DNA from: Streptacidiphilus fuscans
GTDB lineage: Bacteria > Actinomycetota > Actinomycetes > Streptomycetales > Streptomycetaceae
NCBI RefSeq assembly: GCF_015690355.1
Contig: NZ_JADPRT010000022.1
Coordinates: forward strand, 62,001-126,000
Length of the DNA: 64,000 nucleotides
Direction: 5' to 3'
A program made the translations under genes and the position numbers. Shown piece after piece: positions 24,103 to 31,782 of this stretch (positions within the stretch are counted from its first letter, which is position 1; the number at the start of each line of letters is the position of its first letter). The notes beneath the pieces are model-generated. The model was not told the DNA's origin, did not search any database, and saw only the letters and a list, made by a program, of their open reading frames with translations.

Positions 24103-25464
24103 ATGACGGACGGGGGAGCGGGCGACGACTACCGGCTGATCGCCGACGAGTTCGCCGCCGCCATCGCCGACGGACGCCTGCGCGCAGGGGACCGGCTGCC
24201 GCCGCAGCGGATCTTCGCGAAGCGGCGCGGCGTCGCCGCCTCGACGGCCGGGCGCGTCTACGCGGAGCTGGTCCGGCGCGGCCTGGTGGTCGGTGAGGTC
24301 GGACGCGGCACCTTCGTCCGCGCGGCTCCCGCGGTGCCGGGCGCGGGCCTTCCGCTCGGCGAGCCGTCCCGGGCCCGGATCGACCTGGAGCTCAACTACC
24401 CCGTCGTCCCTGGGCAGTCCGTGTTGCTGGCGGAGGGCCTGACCCCGCTGCTCCGCGCCGACGCGCTGGACGCCGCGCTGCGTCCGGCCCGCGCGGCCGG
24501 GACGCCCGCCGCGCGGGAGGCCTTCGCCACGCTGCTGGGGACAGGCGCGCGTTGGCGTCCCGATCCGGAGTCGCTGCTCTTCGCGGTCGGCGGGCGGCAG
24601 GCGATCTCGGCGGTGCTCTCCGCGCTGGTCGCGCCGGGCCAGCGGCTCGGCGTCGAGGCGCAGACGTATCCGCTGGTCAGGGCCATCGCGCAGCGGCTCG
24701 GCATTGTGTTGGTGCCGCTGGCCATGGACGAGCACGGCATCCTGCCGGAGGCGCTGTCCGCCACCCACCGCTCGTCGCCGCTGCGCGCGGTCTACCTGCA
24801 GCCGCGCGTGCAGAACCCGCTCGGCGTCACCATGCCGGAGCAGCGACGGGCGTGTCTGGCAGGGGAGTTGGACCGCCTGGACCTGTACGCCGTGGAGGAC
24901 GGGATCTGGTCCTTCCTCGAGCCCGACGTCCCGCCGCTGGCCGTGCTCGCGCCGGAGCGGGTGGTGCTCGTCGACAGCCTCTCCAAGCGCCTCGCCCCCG
25001 GCCTGAGCACCGGTTTCGCCGTCGTGCCGGACGCGTTGCGCCCGTCGGTGGCGACCGCGCTCCGCTCGGGCGGCTGGATGCCGAGCGGCTTCGCCCTGGA
25101 CGCGGCGGTGCGCTGGATCGGGGACGGCACGCTCGCCCGCATCGCCGACCTCAAGCGGGCGGACGCGACGGCACGCCAGCTGCTGGCGCGCGAGCACCTC
25201 GCCGGGCAGACGCTCCGTGCGCACCCGAGCTCGTACTTCTGCTGGTGGGAGCTGCCGTCGCTGTGGCGGGCCGAGACCTTCGTCGCGGCGGCAGCGCGCG
25301 AGGGCATCGGCATCACGCCCGCGGCGGCCTACGTCGCGGGCGACCGCGCGGCACCCGCGGCGGTCCGGATCGGCCTCGCGTCGCCGGAGCTGCCGGTGTT
25401 GGCGCAAGCCTTGGACACGCTGCTCCGCATCGCCCGCAGCACGCCGGAGGAGTACGCGGACTGA
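24103..25464 (+). CDS. MocR family regulator (GntR HTH plus aminotransferase domain)
   Basis: A 453-residue fusion. Residues 10-72 are a GntR winged HTH (DRLPPQRIFAKRRGVAASTA, then GRVYAELVRRGLVVGEVGRG). The rest is a fold-type I aminotransferase: VQNPLGVTMPEQRR is the N-P motif, and VDSLSKRLAPGLSTGF near residue 300 has the SxSK lysine that binds PLP. MocR proteins use PLP or a PLP-amino-acid adduct as signal and usually control vitamin B6, GABA, taurine or exporter genes. ATG 24103 is preferred because GGGAGAG lies just before it. Probably controls the divergent LysE exporter. Confidence 0.92.
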   Translation: MTDGGAGDDYRLIADEFAAAIADGRLRAGDRLPPQRIFAKRRGVAASTAGRVYAELVRRGLVVGEVGRGTFVRAAPAVPGAGLPLGEPSRARIDLELNYPVVPGQSVLLAEGLTPLLRADALDAALRPARAAGTPAAREAFATLLGTGARWRPDPESLLFAVGGRQAISAVLSALVAPGQRLGVEAQTYPLVRAIAQRLGIVLVPLAMDEHGILPEALSATHRSSPLRAVYLQPRVQNPLGVTMPEQRRACLAGELDRLDLYAVEDGIWSFLEPDVPPLAVLAPERVVLVDSLSKRLAPGLSTGFAVVPDALRPSVATALRSGGWMPSGFALDAAVRWIGDGTLARIADLKRADATARQLLAREHLAGQTLRAHPSSYFCWWELPSLWRAETFVAAAAREGIGITPAAAYVAGDRAAPAAVRIGLASPELPVLAQALDTLLRIARSTPEEYAD

Positions 25465-25500
25465 CGGACGGGATGGACTCGCGGTCGGACGGGCCGTCAG
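25461..25500. terminator. bidirectional terminator overlapping both stop codons
   Basis: CTGACGG (25461-25467) pairs with CCGTCAG (25494-25500) across the 32-nt gap between the MocR and antiporter stop codons. Confidence 0.5.
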
Positions 25501-26690
25501 GCAGGAGCGGGCGCACTCGGCTGGTCGCCTGAGCCGCTGCCCGAGTCGGCCGCGCTTCCCGCGCTCCCGGCCTTGCGCGCGGCGAGGGCGCCTGCGACGG
25601 TCGCCGCGCCGATGCAGATCAGCGCGCCGAGCAGCAGGGCGGCGGCCTCGCCGGGCGCGAGCAGGTGGAGCTGCGTGCCGAGCGTCGCCGCCGCGACCGG
25701 GACGCCGAGTTGCGCGGAGGCCAGCACGCCGTAGGCCACCGGCTGCCCGGTGAGGCGCATCAGTCCGTGGGCGACCACGGAGGAGACGCCCAGCAGCACG
25801 CCGAGCAGGATCGCCGACGGATGGTCGACGAGCTGGCTGAGGTCGAGCGAGGCCCCGAGCCAGACGAAGAAGAGCGGCCCGAGGAAGCCCTCCGAGAGCG
25901 CGAACAACTGCTTGGCCAGCCGCCGGGGTTCGCCGGTCCCCGCGACGGCGAGGCCGAAGGAGAACCCGGCCAGCATGATCGACACATGCGTGTGGGTCGC
26001 CAGCGCCGCCAGCGCGAACAGGATGGTCAGGCTGATCCGCAGCTCCAGGGCGAACTTGCGGTGCTGGGACAGCCGGTGGATCCGCCGCCGCAGGCCCGAG
26101 CGCTCTCCCTGGCGCAGGATCAGGAAGACCACCAGCGCGCAGGCCAGGACCGCCACCGCACCGACCGCCGCGCGTGCGGCGTGCGCGGGGTCCACGGCCA
26201 GCGGCAGCGCGACGATGCAGAGCGTGTCGGCGAGCGCGATCTGCGGCAGCAGCTCCAGCGTCTGCGGGCCGCCGAGCCGGAGCGAGTCGATGATCGGTAG
26301 GATCAGCGCGGCCGACGACGAGGCGATCAGCACCGCGTACATCGCGGTGTGCCCGGTGTGGAAGCCGCGCGAGAGGGCGAAGGCCGGGCCGACCGCGATC
26401 GCGCCGATCGCCGCGGCCCGAAGGAAGCCCTTGCCCAGGCCGCTGCGCAGCGCCTGGTCGCGGACCGGGACGTGCGCCCCGGCCACGAACATGATCAGCG
26501 CGAAGCCGATGTCGGCGAGGAAGGCGAAGGTCGGGTTGCTCGCGTCCAGGTAGCCGAGGAACGTCGGCCCCAGCACCACGCCGGCGACCAGTTCGCCCAG
26601 CACCACCGGCAACCGCCACTGCGTCGGCAGCGCCAGCAGGGGGCCGAGCAGCGCGACCGCCGAGATCACCGCCAGGGTCGTGAAACTCAC
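25497..26690 (-). CDS. cation:proton antiporter (CPA2, Kef-like)
   Basis: A 397-residue membrane protein with about 12 helices. It starts MSFTTLAVISAVALLGPLLA. The segment ELVAGVVLGPTFLGY at residues 32-46 is the conserved helix 2 turn of CPA2 antiporters, and FLADIGFALIMFVAGAHVPV follows, where the family normally has an acidic G-x-x-L-F/E pattern. It lacks the cytosolic RCK domain of full KefB/C. It exchanges Na+ or K+ for H+ at the plasma membrane. GGAGG lies 10 nt before GTG 26690. Unusual AT-rich iterated repeats occupy its upstream region. Confidence 0.88.
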   Translation of the reverse strand: MSFTTLAVISAVALLGPLLALPTQWRLPVVLGELVAGVVLGPTFLGYLDASNPTFAFLADIGFALIMFVAGAHVPVRDQALRSGLGKGFLRAAAIGAIAVGPAFALSRGFHTGHTAMYAVLIASSSAALILPIIDSLRLGGPQTLELLPQIALADTLCIVALPLAVDPAHAARAAVGAVAVLACALVVFLILRQGERSGLRRRIHRLSQHRKFALELRISLTILFALAALATHTHVSIMLAGFSFGLAVAGTGEPRRLAKQLFALSEGFLGPLFFVWLGASLDLSQLVDHPSAILLGVLLGVSSVVAHGLMRLTGQPVAYGVLASAQLGVPVAAATLGTQLHLLAPGEAAALLLGALICIGAATVAGALAARKAGSAGSAADSGSGSGDQPSAPAPA

Positions 26691-26720
26691 GTCGCGTCAG
26701 CCTCCGCCGGCGCTTCGCCG

Positions 26721-26765
26721 GTATCTCCGTCGATATCTCGCAGATATCTCCGCCGATATTGAGTG
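26721..26765. repeat. four AT-rich units of about 11 bp upstream of the antiporter
   Basis: GTATCTCCGTC, GATATCTCGCA, GATATCTCCGCC and GATATTGAGTG follow one another (26721-26731, 26732-26742, 26743-26754, 26755-26765). The spacing of about one helical turn and the partial GATATC palindromes suggest cooperative protein binding. Confidence 0.6.
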
Positions 26766-26797
26766 AGGAGCTTAACCGGGCGGCGCGGCGGCTCGCG

Positions 26798-27175
26798 TCA
26801 GGCGCAGGCGCGGAAGATCGGCAGGTGTCCCTGGTCAGCGGGGTCGGCCAGGCGGACCCGGGTGCCCTCGGGCACGGTGCCGGGCAGCGCGTCGTCCAGG
26901 GAGGCCTGGACGGTGAAGCCCTCGTCCATGACGACCAGGCAGTGCGTCTCGTAGAAGCCGAACTGTCGGTGACGCGGCGTCAGCACCCGGTGCACGGTGC
27001 CGGTTCCGGCGCTGACGCGCTCGACCAGCTCCGGGCAGCCGCAGATCGGGCAGAGCAGCGCGGCCCGTCCGGTGGCCGAACCGCACCAGGGGCAGCGGTG
27101 GTAGCGCAGCTCCGGCTCGTCGCACGGCAGGTCGGCGAGAGGCGCGAGGGACGGCAGGGTCAGGGTTGCGGGCAT
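26798..27175 (-). CDS. Zn-ribbon/OB-fold (DUF35-type) protein
   Basis: A 125-residue protein. Residues 30-50 form a zinc ribbon (YHRCPWCGSATGRAALLCPI then CGCPE: C-x2-C-x11-C-x2-C). The rest is an OB-fold ending GTVPEGTRVRLADPADQGHL. DUF35-type proteins are CoA or acyl-CoA-binding partners of thiolases and related enzymes. No thiolase lies beside it here; instead its promoter carries the same operators as the acyl-CoA dehydrogenase 1 kb away, which supports a role in acyl-CoA metabolism. ATG 27175 has TGGAG upstream. It is transcribed in the same direction as the TetR gene but from its own promoter. Confidence 0.85.
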   Translation of the reverse strand: MPATLTLPSLAPLADLPCDEPELRYHRCPWCGSATGRAALLCPICGCPELVERVSAGTGTVHRVLTPRHRQFGFYETHCLVVMDEGFTVQASLDDALPGTVPEGTRVRLADPADQGHLPIFRACA

Positions 27176-27228
27176 GAGGGCTCCAGCGAACGGTGAGGGG
27201 AGGACGTTCAGCGGCTGATGCCACGCCG

Positions 27229-27257
27229 ACTGTATGGCACTGAGTGCCTCCCGTAAA
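27229..27257 (-). promoter_or_regulatory. promoter of the Zn-ribbon gene
   Basis: On the minus strand TTTACG (27257-27252), 17 nt, then TACAGT (27234-27229). One operator fills the spacer and a second touches the upstream edge of the -35 box. Confidence 0.8.
27236..27248. promoter_or_regulatory. acyl-CoA TetR operator 1
   Basis: GGCACTGAGTGCC, a perfect 6-1-6 palindrome within the promoter spacer. Confidence 0.85.
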
Positions 27258-27270
27258 GGCACTCAGTGCC
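27258..27270. promoter_or_regulatory. acyl-CoA TetR operator 2
   Basis: GGCACTCAGTGCC, with the same arms as operator 1, centred 22 bp away and abutting the -35 box. Confidence 0.85.
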
Positions 27271-27316
27271 CTCGCCCGCTTCGCCCGGTTCGTTCCCTTG
27301 CTCTCGGGTGCTTCGC

Positions 27317-28087
27317 TCAACTGCCGCCGAGCGCATCCTCCACGTCGCGGACCACCCGCCACAGCGGCGTGCCCTTGCGGGCCAGCAGCACCACGACCTC
27401 CTCGTCCGGGTTTTCGCCCCTGACACCGCCGCCGCTGACGCTCGCCGCACCGCCGGCATCAGCGCTCGCGTCGCGCGGCTCCGCCGTGTCGGAGAAGGCG
27501 CGCGCGACGTAGCCGAGCGCCTCGTTCATCGCCGCCTGCACGTCGCCCTCGCCGTCCGCGCGCAGCCACGTGCGCAGGGCGTGGTTGTGCGCGGCGACCA
27601 CGGCCGCCGCCACCACGTCCGCCCGCAGCGCGCCGTCGGCACGTCCCGCGCCGCGCTCGCGCAGGTGCTCGGCGAGCGCGAGCTCGTAGCGCCAGACGAC
27701 GGAGAGTTCGTGCGCGCGCAGCCCTGGGACCTCGCGGGTCAGCCGGTAGCGCTGCACCGAGAAGAGCGGGTCGGCCGCGTACATCCGCAGCACCAGCCGG
27801 GCCGCCTCGCAGACTTGCTGCACCGGATCGCCGTCGGCGGGGGCGTCGCGCAGGTACTCGGTCATCTCGACCAGGCAGCCCTCGTGGTCGGGGAAGACCA
27901 CGTCCTCCTTGCTGGGGAAGTAGCGGAAGAACGAGCGTCGGCCGACGCCCGCGAGGGCGACGATGTCGTCGATGGTGGTCTGCTCGAAGCCCCGGTCGAG
28001 GAAGAGCTGGAAGGCGGCCTTGACCAGCGAATCCCGCATGGTCGGAGCCGGTTTGGTCGCGTCTGCTCCCGCTGCTGCTGCACCCAT
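27317..28087 (-). CDS. TetR family regulator of acyl-CoA genes
   Basis: A 256-residue regulator. The HTH covers about residues 15-65: TMRDSLVKAAFQLFLDRGFE, QTTIDDIVALAGVGRRSFFR, YFPSKEDVVF. The remainder is helical and probably binds an acyl-CoA or related ligand. The tail is Gly/Glu-rich with a hydrophobic end (EEVVVLLARKGTPLWRVVRD). ATG 28087 lies 6 nt after TACGTT on the minus strand, so it may be leaderless. It sits between the Zn-ribbon gene and the acyl-CoA dehydrogenase, and all three promoters carry one palindrome type, so this protein is the likely binder. Confidence 0.9.
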   Translation of the reverse strand: MGAAAAGADATKPAPTMRDSLVKAAFQLFLDRGFEQTTIDDIVALAGVGRRSFFRYFPSKEDVVFPDHEGCLVEMTEYLRDAPADGDPVQQVCEAARLVLRMYAADPLFSVQRYRLTREVPGLRAHELSVVWRYELALAEHLRERGAGRADGALRADVVAAAVVAAHNHALRTWLRADGEGDVQAAMNEALGYVARAFSDTAEPRDASADAGGAASVSGGGVRGENPDEEVVVLLARKGTPLWRVVRDVEDALGGS

Positions 28088-28111
28088 GTGCAGAACGTAA
28101 CACTGGAACCC

Positions 28112-28124
28112 GGCACTGAGCTCC
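28112..28124. promoter_or_regulatory. weak acyl-CoA TetR site
   Basis: GGCACTGAGCTCC matches 11 of 13 positions of operator 1 and overlaps the expected -35 region of the TetR gene. Confidence 0.4.
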
Positions 28125-28132
28125 CCATGGGG

Positions 28133-28145
28133 GGTACTGAGTGTG
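28133..28145. promoter_or_regulatory. acyl-CoA TetR operator 3
   Basis: GGTACTGAGTGTG, a good left arm with an imperfect right arm, immediately upstream of CATAAT (28146-28151), the likely -10 box of the dehydrogenase gene. Confidence 0.65.
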
Positions 28146-28155
28146 CATAATCGAG

Positions 28156-28168
28156 GGTACTGAGTGCC
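28156..28168. promoter_or_regulatory. acyl-CoA TetR operator 4
   Basis: GGTACTGAGTGCC, just downstream of the CATAAT box and 23 bp from operator 3. Confidence 0.8.
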
Positions 28169-28189
28169 ATCACCTTCTCGGGAGCCACC

Positions 28190-29341
28190 GTGAGCGCAGA
28201 CTTCGACCTGTACCAGATCTCCGAAGAGCACCAGATGCTCCGCGAGACGGTCCGGTCCCTGGCCGAGGCCAAGATCGCCCCGTTCGCGGCGGATGTCGAC
28301 GAGCACGCCCGGTTCCCGCAGGAGGCGCTCGACGCGCTCACCGCCGCCGAGCTGCACGCCGTGCACGTCCCGGAGGAGTTCGGCGGCGTCGGCGCCGACG
28401 CGCTGGCCACCGTCCTGGTGATCGAGGAGGTGGCCCGCGTCTGCGTGTCCTCCTCGCTGATCCCGGCCGTCAACAAGCTCGGCTCCCTGCCGGTCGTGCT
28501 GTCCGGCTCCGAGGAGCTCAAGCGCAAGTACCTCTCCCCGCTGGCCGCGGGCGAGGGCATGTTCTCCTACTGCCTCTCCGAGCCGGACGCGGGCTCCGAC
28601 GCCGCGGGCATGAAGACCCGCGCGGTGCGCGACGGCGACTTCTGGGTGCTCAACGGCGTCAAGCGCTGGATCACCAACGCCGGCGTGTCGGAGTACTACA
28701 CCGTCATGGCCGTCACCGACCCCGAGAAGCGCTCCAAGGGCATCTCCGCCTTCGTGGTCGAGAAGGGCGACGAGGGCGTCTCCTTCGGAGCGCCGGAGAA
28801 GAAGCTCGGCATCAAGGGTTCGCCGACCCGCGAGGTCTACTTCGACAACGTCCGCATCCCGGCCGACCGCATGATCGGCGCCGAGGGCACCGGCTTCGCC
28901 ACCGCGATGAAGACCCTCGACCACACCCGCATCACCATCGCCGCCCAGGCCCTCGGCGTCGCCCAGGGCGCGCTGGACTACGCCAAGGGCTACGTCCAGG
29001 AGCGCAAGCAGTTCGGCAAGGCGATCGCCGAGTTCCAGGGCATCCAGTTCATGCTCGCCGACATGGCGATGAAGCTGGAGGCGGCCCGTCAGCTCACGTA
29101 CGCGGCGGCGGCCAAGTCCCAGCGCGTCGACTCCGACCTGACCTTCTTCGGCGCGGCGGCCAAGTGCTTCGCCTCCGACGTCGCCATGGAGATCACCACC
29201 GACGCGGTCCAGCTCCTCGGCGGCTACGGCTACACCCGTGACTACCCGCTGGAGCGCATGATGCGCGACGCGAAGATCACCCAGATCTACGAGGGCACCA
29301 ACCAGGTCCAGCGCATCGTCATGGCGCGCAACCTGCCGTAA
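28190..29341 (+). CDS. acyl-CoA dehydrogenase
   Basis: A 383-residue FAD enzyme of standard length. It has the N-terminal helical domain, the beta-domain signature YCLSEPDAGSDAAGMKTRAV with the following VLNGVKRWITNAGVS, and the C-terminal helices with LLGGYGYTRDYPLERMMRD. The catalytic base is Glu about residue 368 in QIYEGTNQVQR. It removes two hydrogens from an acyl-CoA and passes electrons to ETF; chain length is not readable, but short or branched acyl-CoAs fit the Glu position. GGAG lies 5 nt before GTG 28190. Operators of the divergent TetR gene cover its promoter. Its last 70 bp are duplicated at about 32.3 kb. Confidence 0.95.
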   Translation: MSADFDLYQISEEHQMLRETVRSLAEAKIAPFAADVDEHARFPQEALDALTAAELHAVHVPEEFGGVGADALATVLVIEEVARVCVSSSLIPAVNKLGSLPVVLSGSEELKRKYLSPLAAGEGMFSYCLSEPDAGSDAAGMKTRAVRDGDFWVLNGVKRWITNAGVSEYYTVMAVTDPEKRSKGISAFVVEKGDEGVSFGAPEKKLGIKGSPTREVYFDNVRIPADRMIGAEGTGFATAMKTLDHTRITIAAQALGVAQGALDYAKGYVQERKQFGKAIAEFQGIQFMLADMAMKLEAARQLTYAAAAKSQRVDSDLTFFGAAAKCFASDVAMEITTDAVQLLGGYGYTRDYPLERMMRDAKITQIYEGTNQVQRIVMARNLP

Positions 29342-29365
29342 CAGCACGTCAGCAGCTATGCGTAG

Positions 29366-29397
29366 GAGGGCCCTGCCGATCTCTCGGCCGGGCCCTC
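29366..29397 (+). terminator. terminator after the acyl-CoA dehydrogenase
   Basis: GAGGGCCC-T-GCCGA, loop TCTC, TCGGC-C-GGGCCCTC: a 14-position stem with one mismatch. Confidence 0.85.
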
Positions 29398-29581
29398 GGC
29401 GTATCAGAATGCTGCGTTGGCACCGCGCCCGCTCGGGCAAGCCAAGGCGCCCCCGCCGCCTGCCACGCAAGGGCGGCCCCAACCGGACCGCCACCCTGCC
29501 GTTTCGTCCCGCCGACGGCCCGATCACGGTGCCGACGTGCTACCCGGACGTTTCCCGGCAGCAGTCCCGCGTGATCCAGCG

Positions 29582-30115
29582 TCAGCGGCACCGCCGCTTG
29601 TGCAGCAGGAGCAGCGCGGCGACCGCGTTCGCGGAACGGATCTCGCCCTTCTCGACCATCTCCGGCACCCGAGCCAGCGGAACCCACTCGCGGCGCTCGG
29701 ATTCGAAGTCGTCCTGCGGGTGACCGACGTACTCCGCGCCCTCGGCCCAGAACACGTGGTGCCGGGCGTCGGTGAGCCCGTTCGACGGCTCGACAGTGAG
29801 CAGCGGGTGCAGAGGGCCGATGCGCCAGCCGGTCTCTTCCAGGAGCTCACGCGCGGCGGCCTGCTCGATGGTCTCGCCGTCGTCGACGACACCGGCCGGG
29901 AGCTCCCAGCCCCAGGAGTCGGTGATGAACCTGTGCCGCCACAGGAGCAGCACCTCGTCGTCCGCGTTCACCGCGGCGGTCAAGGCGACGGGGCGTAGCC
30001 GCATCAGGTAGTGGTCGAGGTGGCGTCCGTCTGGGAGCTCAACGTCAGCAAGGTTGATCTTGAACCACTGGTTCGCGTAAACCGTCTGTTCGCCGAGGTT
30101 CTTCCACACCGACAC
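29582..30115 (-). CDS. NUDIX hydrolase
   Basis: A 177-residue NUDIX protein. The complete NUDIX box is at about residues 75-97 (GVVDDGETIEQAAARELLEE then TGW), matching G-x5-E-x7-REU-x-EE-x-GU, so metal binding and catalysis should be intact. It starts MSVWKNLGEQTVYANQWFKI and contains LTVEPSNGLTDARHHVFWAE, as in ADP-ribose pyrophosphatase-like members. It likely hydrolyses a nucleoside diphosphate linked to another moiety. It lies 63 nt downstream of the truncated TPR regulator gene and may share its transcript, a pairing often seen in streptomycetes. Confidence 0.9.
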   Translation of the reverse strand: MSVWKNLGEQTVYANQWFKINLADVELPDGRHLDHYLMRLRPVALTAAVNADDEVLLLWRHRFITDSWGWELPAGVVDDGETIEQAAARELLEETGWRIGPLHPLLTVEPSNGLTDARHHVFWAEGAEYVGHPQDDFESERREWVPLARVPEMVEKGEIRSANAVAALLLLHKRRCR

Positions 30116-30178
30116 GCCCGTGCTCCCGCCCTTGCCACCCGGTTCTGGTGGCCCCGACGCTACCGCAGCCGCCTGCGG

Positions 30179-31078
30179 CTACATGGGTACGGACAGGGAA
30201 GCGTCGATTTGCTCGACGACATCTGTCGCCGCCCTGCCGCCGTTGCGGACCAGCTTGAGGCGCAGCGCGAGGAACGGGTCCCGGAGCCGCTGCGACTCCA
30301 TGCCCGCCGCGGCGTCCAGGGCCTCGACGGCGTGTGCCGCAGCCTGCTCGGCGTCACCTCGGCCGAGGTCCACCGTGGTCAGGGTCGCGAGGCGGTGCAC
30401 GCGCCCGCGGGCGTGCGCCTGGGTGCGGACGGCCTCAGCGGCGTAGGTGTGCGCGGGACTCCAGTCCTCCATGCTGATGAGTGCCTCCGCGAACTGCGCC
30501 TCGACCAATCCCGGCTGCACGTACCCCGTCTCCGGTGGCTCCTCACGCGTGCCGATACGGGCGGCGGCCTGCTCGGCGCGTTCCATGGCCCGGCGAGCGC
30601 TGCCGATGTCGCCCATCCGGGCGAACGCCTTCGCCTGCATGGCGTGTAGGTCCGTCGCCAGCGCCGGGCTGATGTGGGCCCCCGCCGTGCGCAGGCCTGC
30701 CTCGGCGAACGCGACAGCCTGGCGGTAGTCCTTGAGAAAGACAGCCTGGTTGACGAGCAGCGCGATGACGTAGCCGCCGAACGCCCGGTCCCCGGAGGCC
30801 TTCGCGAGGCGTAGCGCGTGATGGAAGTAGCGTTGCGCCAGGCCCTGGGCGTCACTGTCGTAGGCGCAGATCCCGGCGATCGCGGCTAACCCGCCGGACG
30901 CGCGGTAGAGCTCCCGGCCGACCTGGTCGCTGTAGCAGCCACGCAGCAGCGGTGCAGTGTGCCCGGTCAGGAACCCGACGACACGACCCTTGGTCGCGAC
31001 CCCGCCGGCGGACCGATACATGTGCTCGTACCGGGTGCGGGCGGCTCGCAGCATGTCCACGTCCGTCGTGTTGGCCAT
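30179..31078 (-). CDS. TPR-type regulator lacking its DNA-binding N-terminus
   Basis: A 299-residue, almost wholly alpha-helical protein starting MANTTDVDMLRAARTRYEHM. It matches the C-terminal tetratricopeptide sensing region of Streptomyces XRE-TPR regulators (GLAAIAGICAYDSDAQGLAQ, YFHHALRLAKASGDRAFGGY, ALATDLHAMQAKAFARMGD). Full-length relatives carry an extra 100-150 N-terminal residues with an HTH. Here the region upstream is occupied by the oppositely oriented SMI1/KNR4 gene, 92 nt away, and no HTH is encoded in any frame there. It is either a naturally shortened peptide- or protein-binding module or a decapitated gene. Its downstream neighbour is the NUDIX gene. Confidence 0.7.
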   Translation of the reverse strand: MANTTDVDMLRAARTRYEHMYRSAGGVATKGRVVGFLTGHTAPLLRGCYSDQVGRELYRASGGLAAIAGICAYDSDAQGLAQRYFHHALRLAKASGDRAFGGYVIALLVNQAVFLKDYRQAVAFAEAGLRTAGAHISPALATDLHAMQAKAFARMGDIGSARRAMERAEQAAARIGTREEPPETGYVQPGLVEAQFAEALISMEDWSPAHTYAAEAVRTQAHARGRVHRLATLTTVDLGRGDAEQAAAHAVEALDAAAGMESQRLRDPFLALRLKLVRNGGRAATDVVEQIDASLSVPM

Positions 31079-31170
31079 GGGTGGCGGGCCTGGGCTGGCA
31101 ATCTCGCCTTTCCAAGGCCTTGTACGCTGTCGCCTCATCCTCGACCGAGAGCGACCAGCAGGAGGGCAGC

Positions 31171-31782
31171 ATGCCGAACGCCCTGAGCCAGCTCGCGAAG
31201 CTGTTTCCGCCCCCTGCTGTGCCGGTGGCTTCCCCTCCGTGGGAGCGGTCCCGGGCAGAGATCGGCATGGACTTTCCGTCGGACTACCGGGCCTTCGTCG
31301 ACCTCTACGGTGCGGGCGGGTTCGGCACGCCTGATTCTCTGGCCTGCCACGTGCACGCACCCACCTCATGTCTGCTTCCGGGACGGCACGAGACCGGCTT
31401 CAAGGGCTACGTCGAGTGGCATGCCTCGGAAATGGACGACCTCTTCGGCTCGGAGCTGGACGAGGAAGACGACACCAAGCCGGCGTACCGGATGTTCCCG
31501 GAACGCGAAGGCCTGCTGATCTGGGGCGAGAACGAGCAGGGCGACCTGTACTTCTGGCTCACTTCGGATGGCGATCCCGATCGGTGGCCGGTGGTGATGT
31601 GGGCGCGTGGGCTCGTGACTACCTATCGGTTCGAGATGGGTATGGTCGACGTTCTGCTCGGGAGCGCACGAGGCGAGATCCCGAACGTTCGGGCGATGCG
31701 CTCCCCACAGCGCCGTTGGACGATGAAGTCCGACTGGCGTCACGACCGACTGAGCATCTCCGCAGGCCCGGCGTCCGGCTAG
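31171..31782 (+). CDS. SMI1/KNR4 family protein
   Basis: A 203-residue SMI1/KNR4 (SUKH-type) protein. It starts MPNALSQLAKLFPPPAVPVA; the SUKH core is IGMDFPSDYRAFVDLYGAGG (about residues 31-50), followed by DKPAY/REGLLIWGENEQGDLYFW-like strands around 115-130. SUKH proteins in bacteria are often immunity proteins for polymorphic toxins but also occur alone. No toxin gene is seen within reach. GGAGGGCAGC directly precedes ATG 31171. The stop is followed without a frame shift by the remnant of a BKACE gene. Confidence 0.85.
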   Translation: MPNALSQLAKLFPPPAVPVASPPWERSRAEIGMDFPSDYRAFVDLYGAGGFGTPDSLACHVHAPTSCLLPGRHETGFKGYVEWHASEMDDLFGSELDEEDDTKPAYRMFPEREGLLIWGENEQGDLYFWLTSDGDPDRWPVVMWARGLVTTYRFEMGMVDVLLGSARGEIPNVRAMRSPQRRWTMKSDWRHDRLSISAGPASG

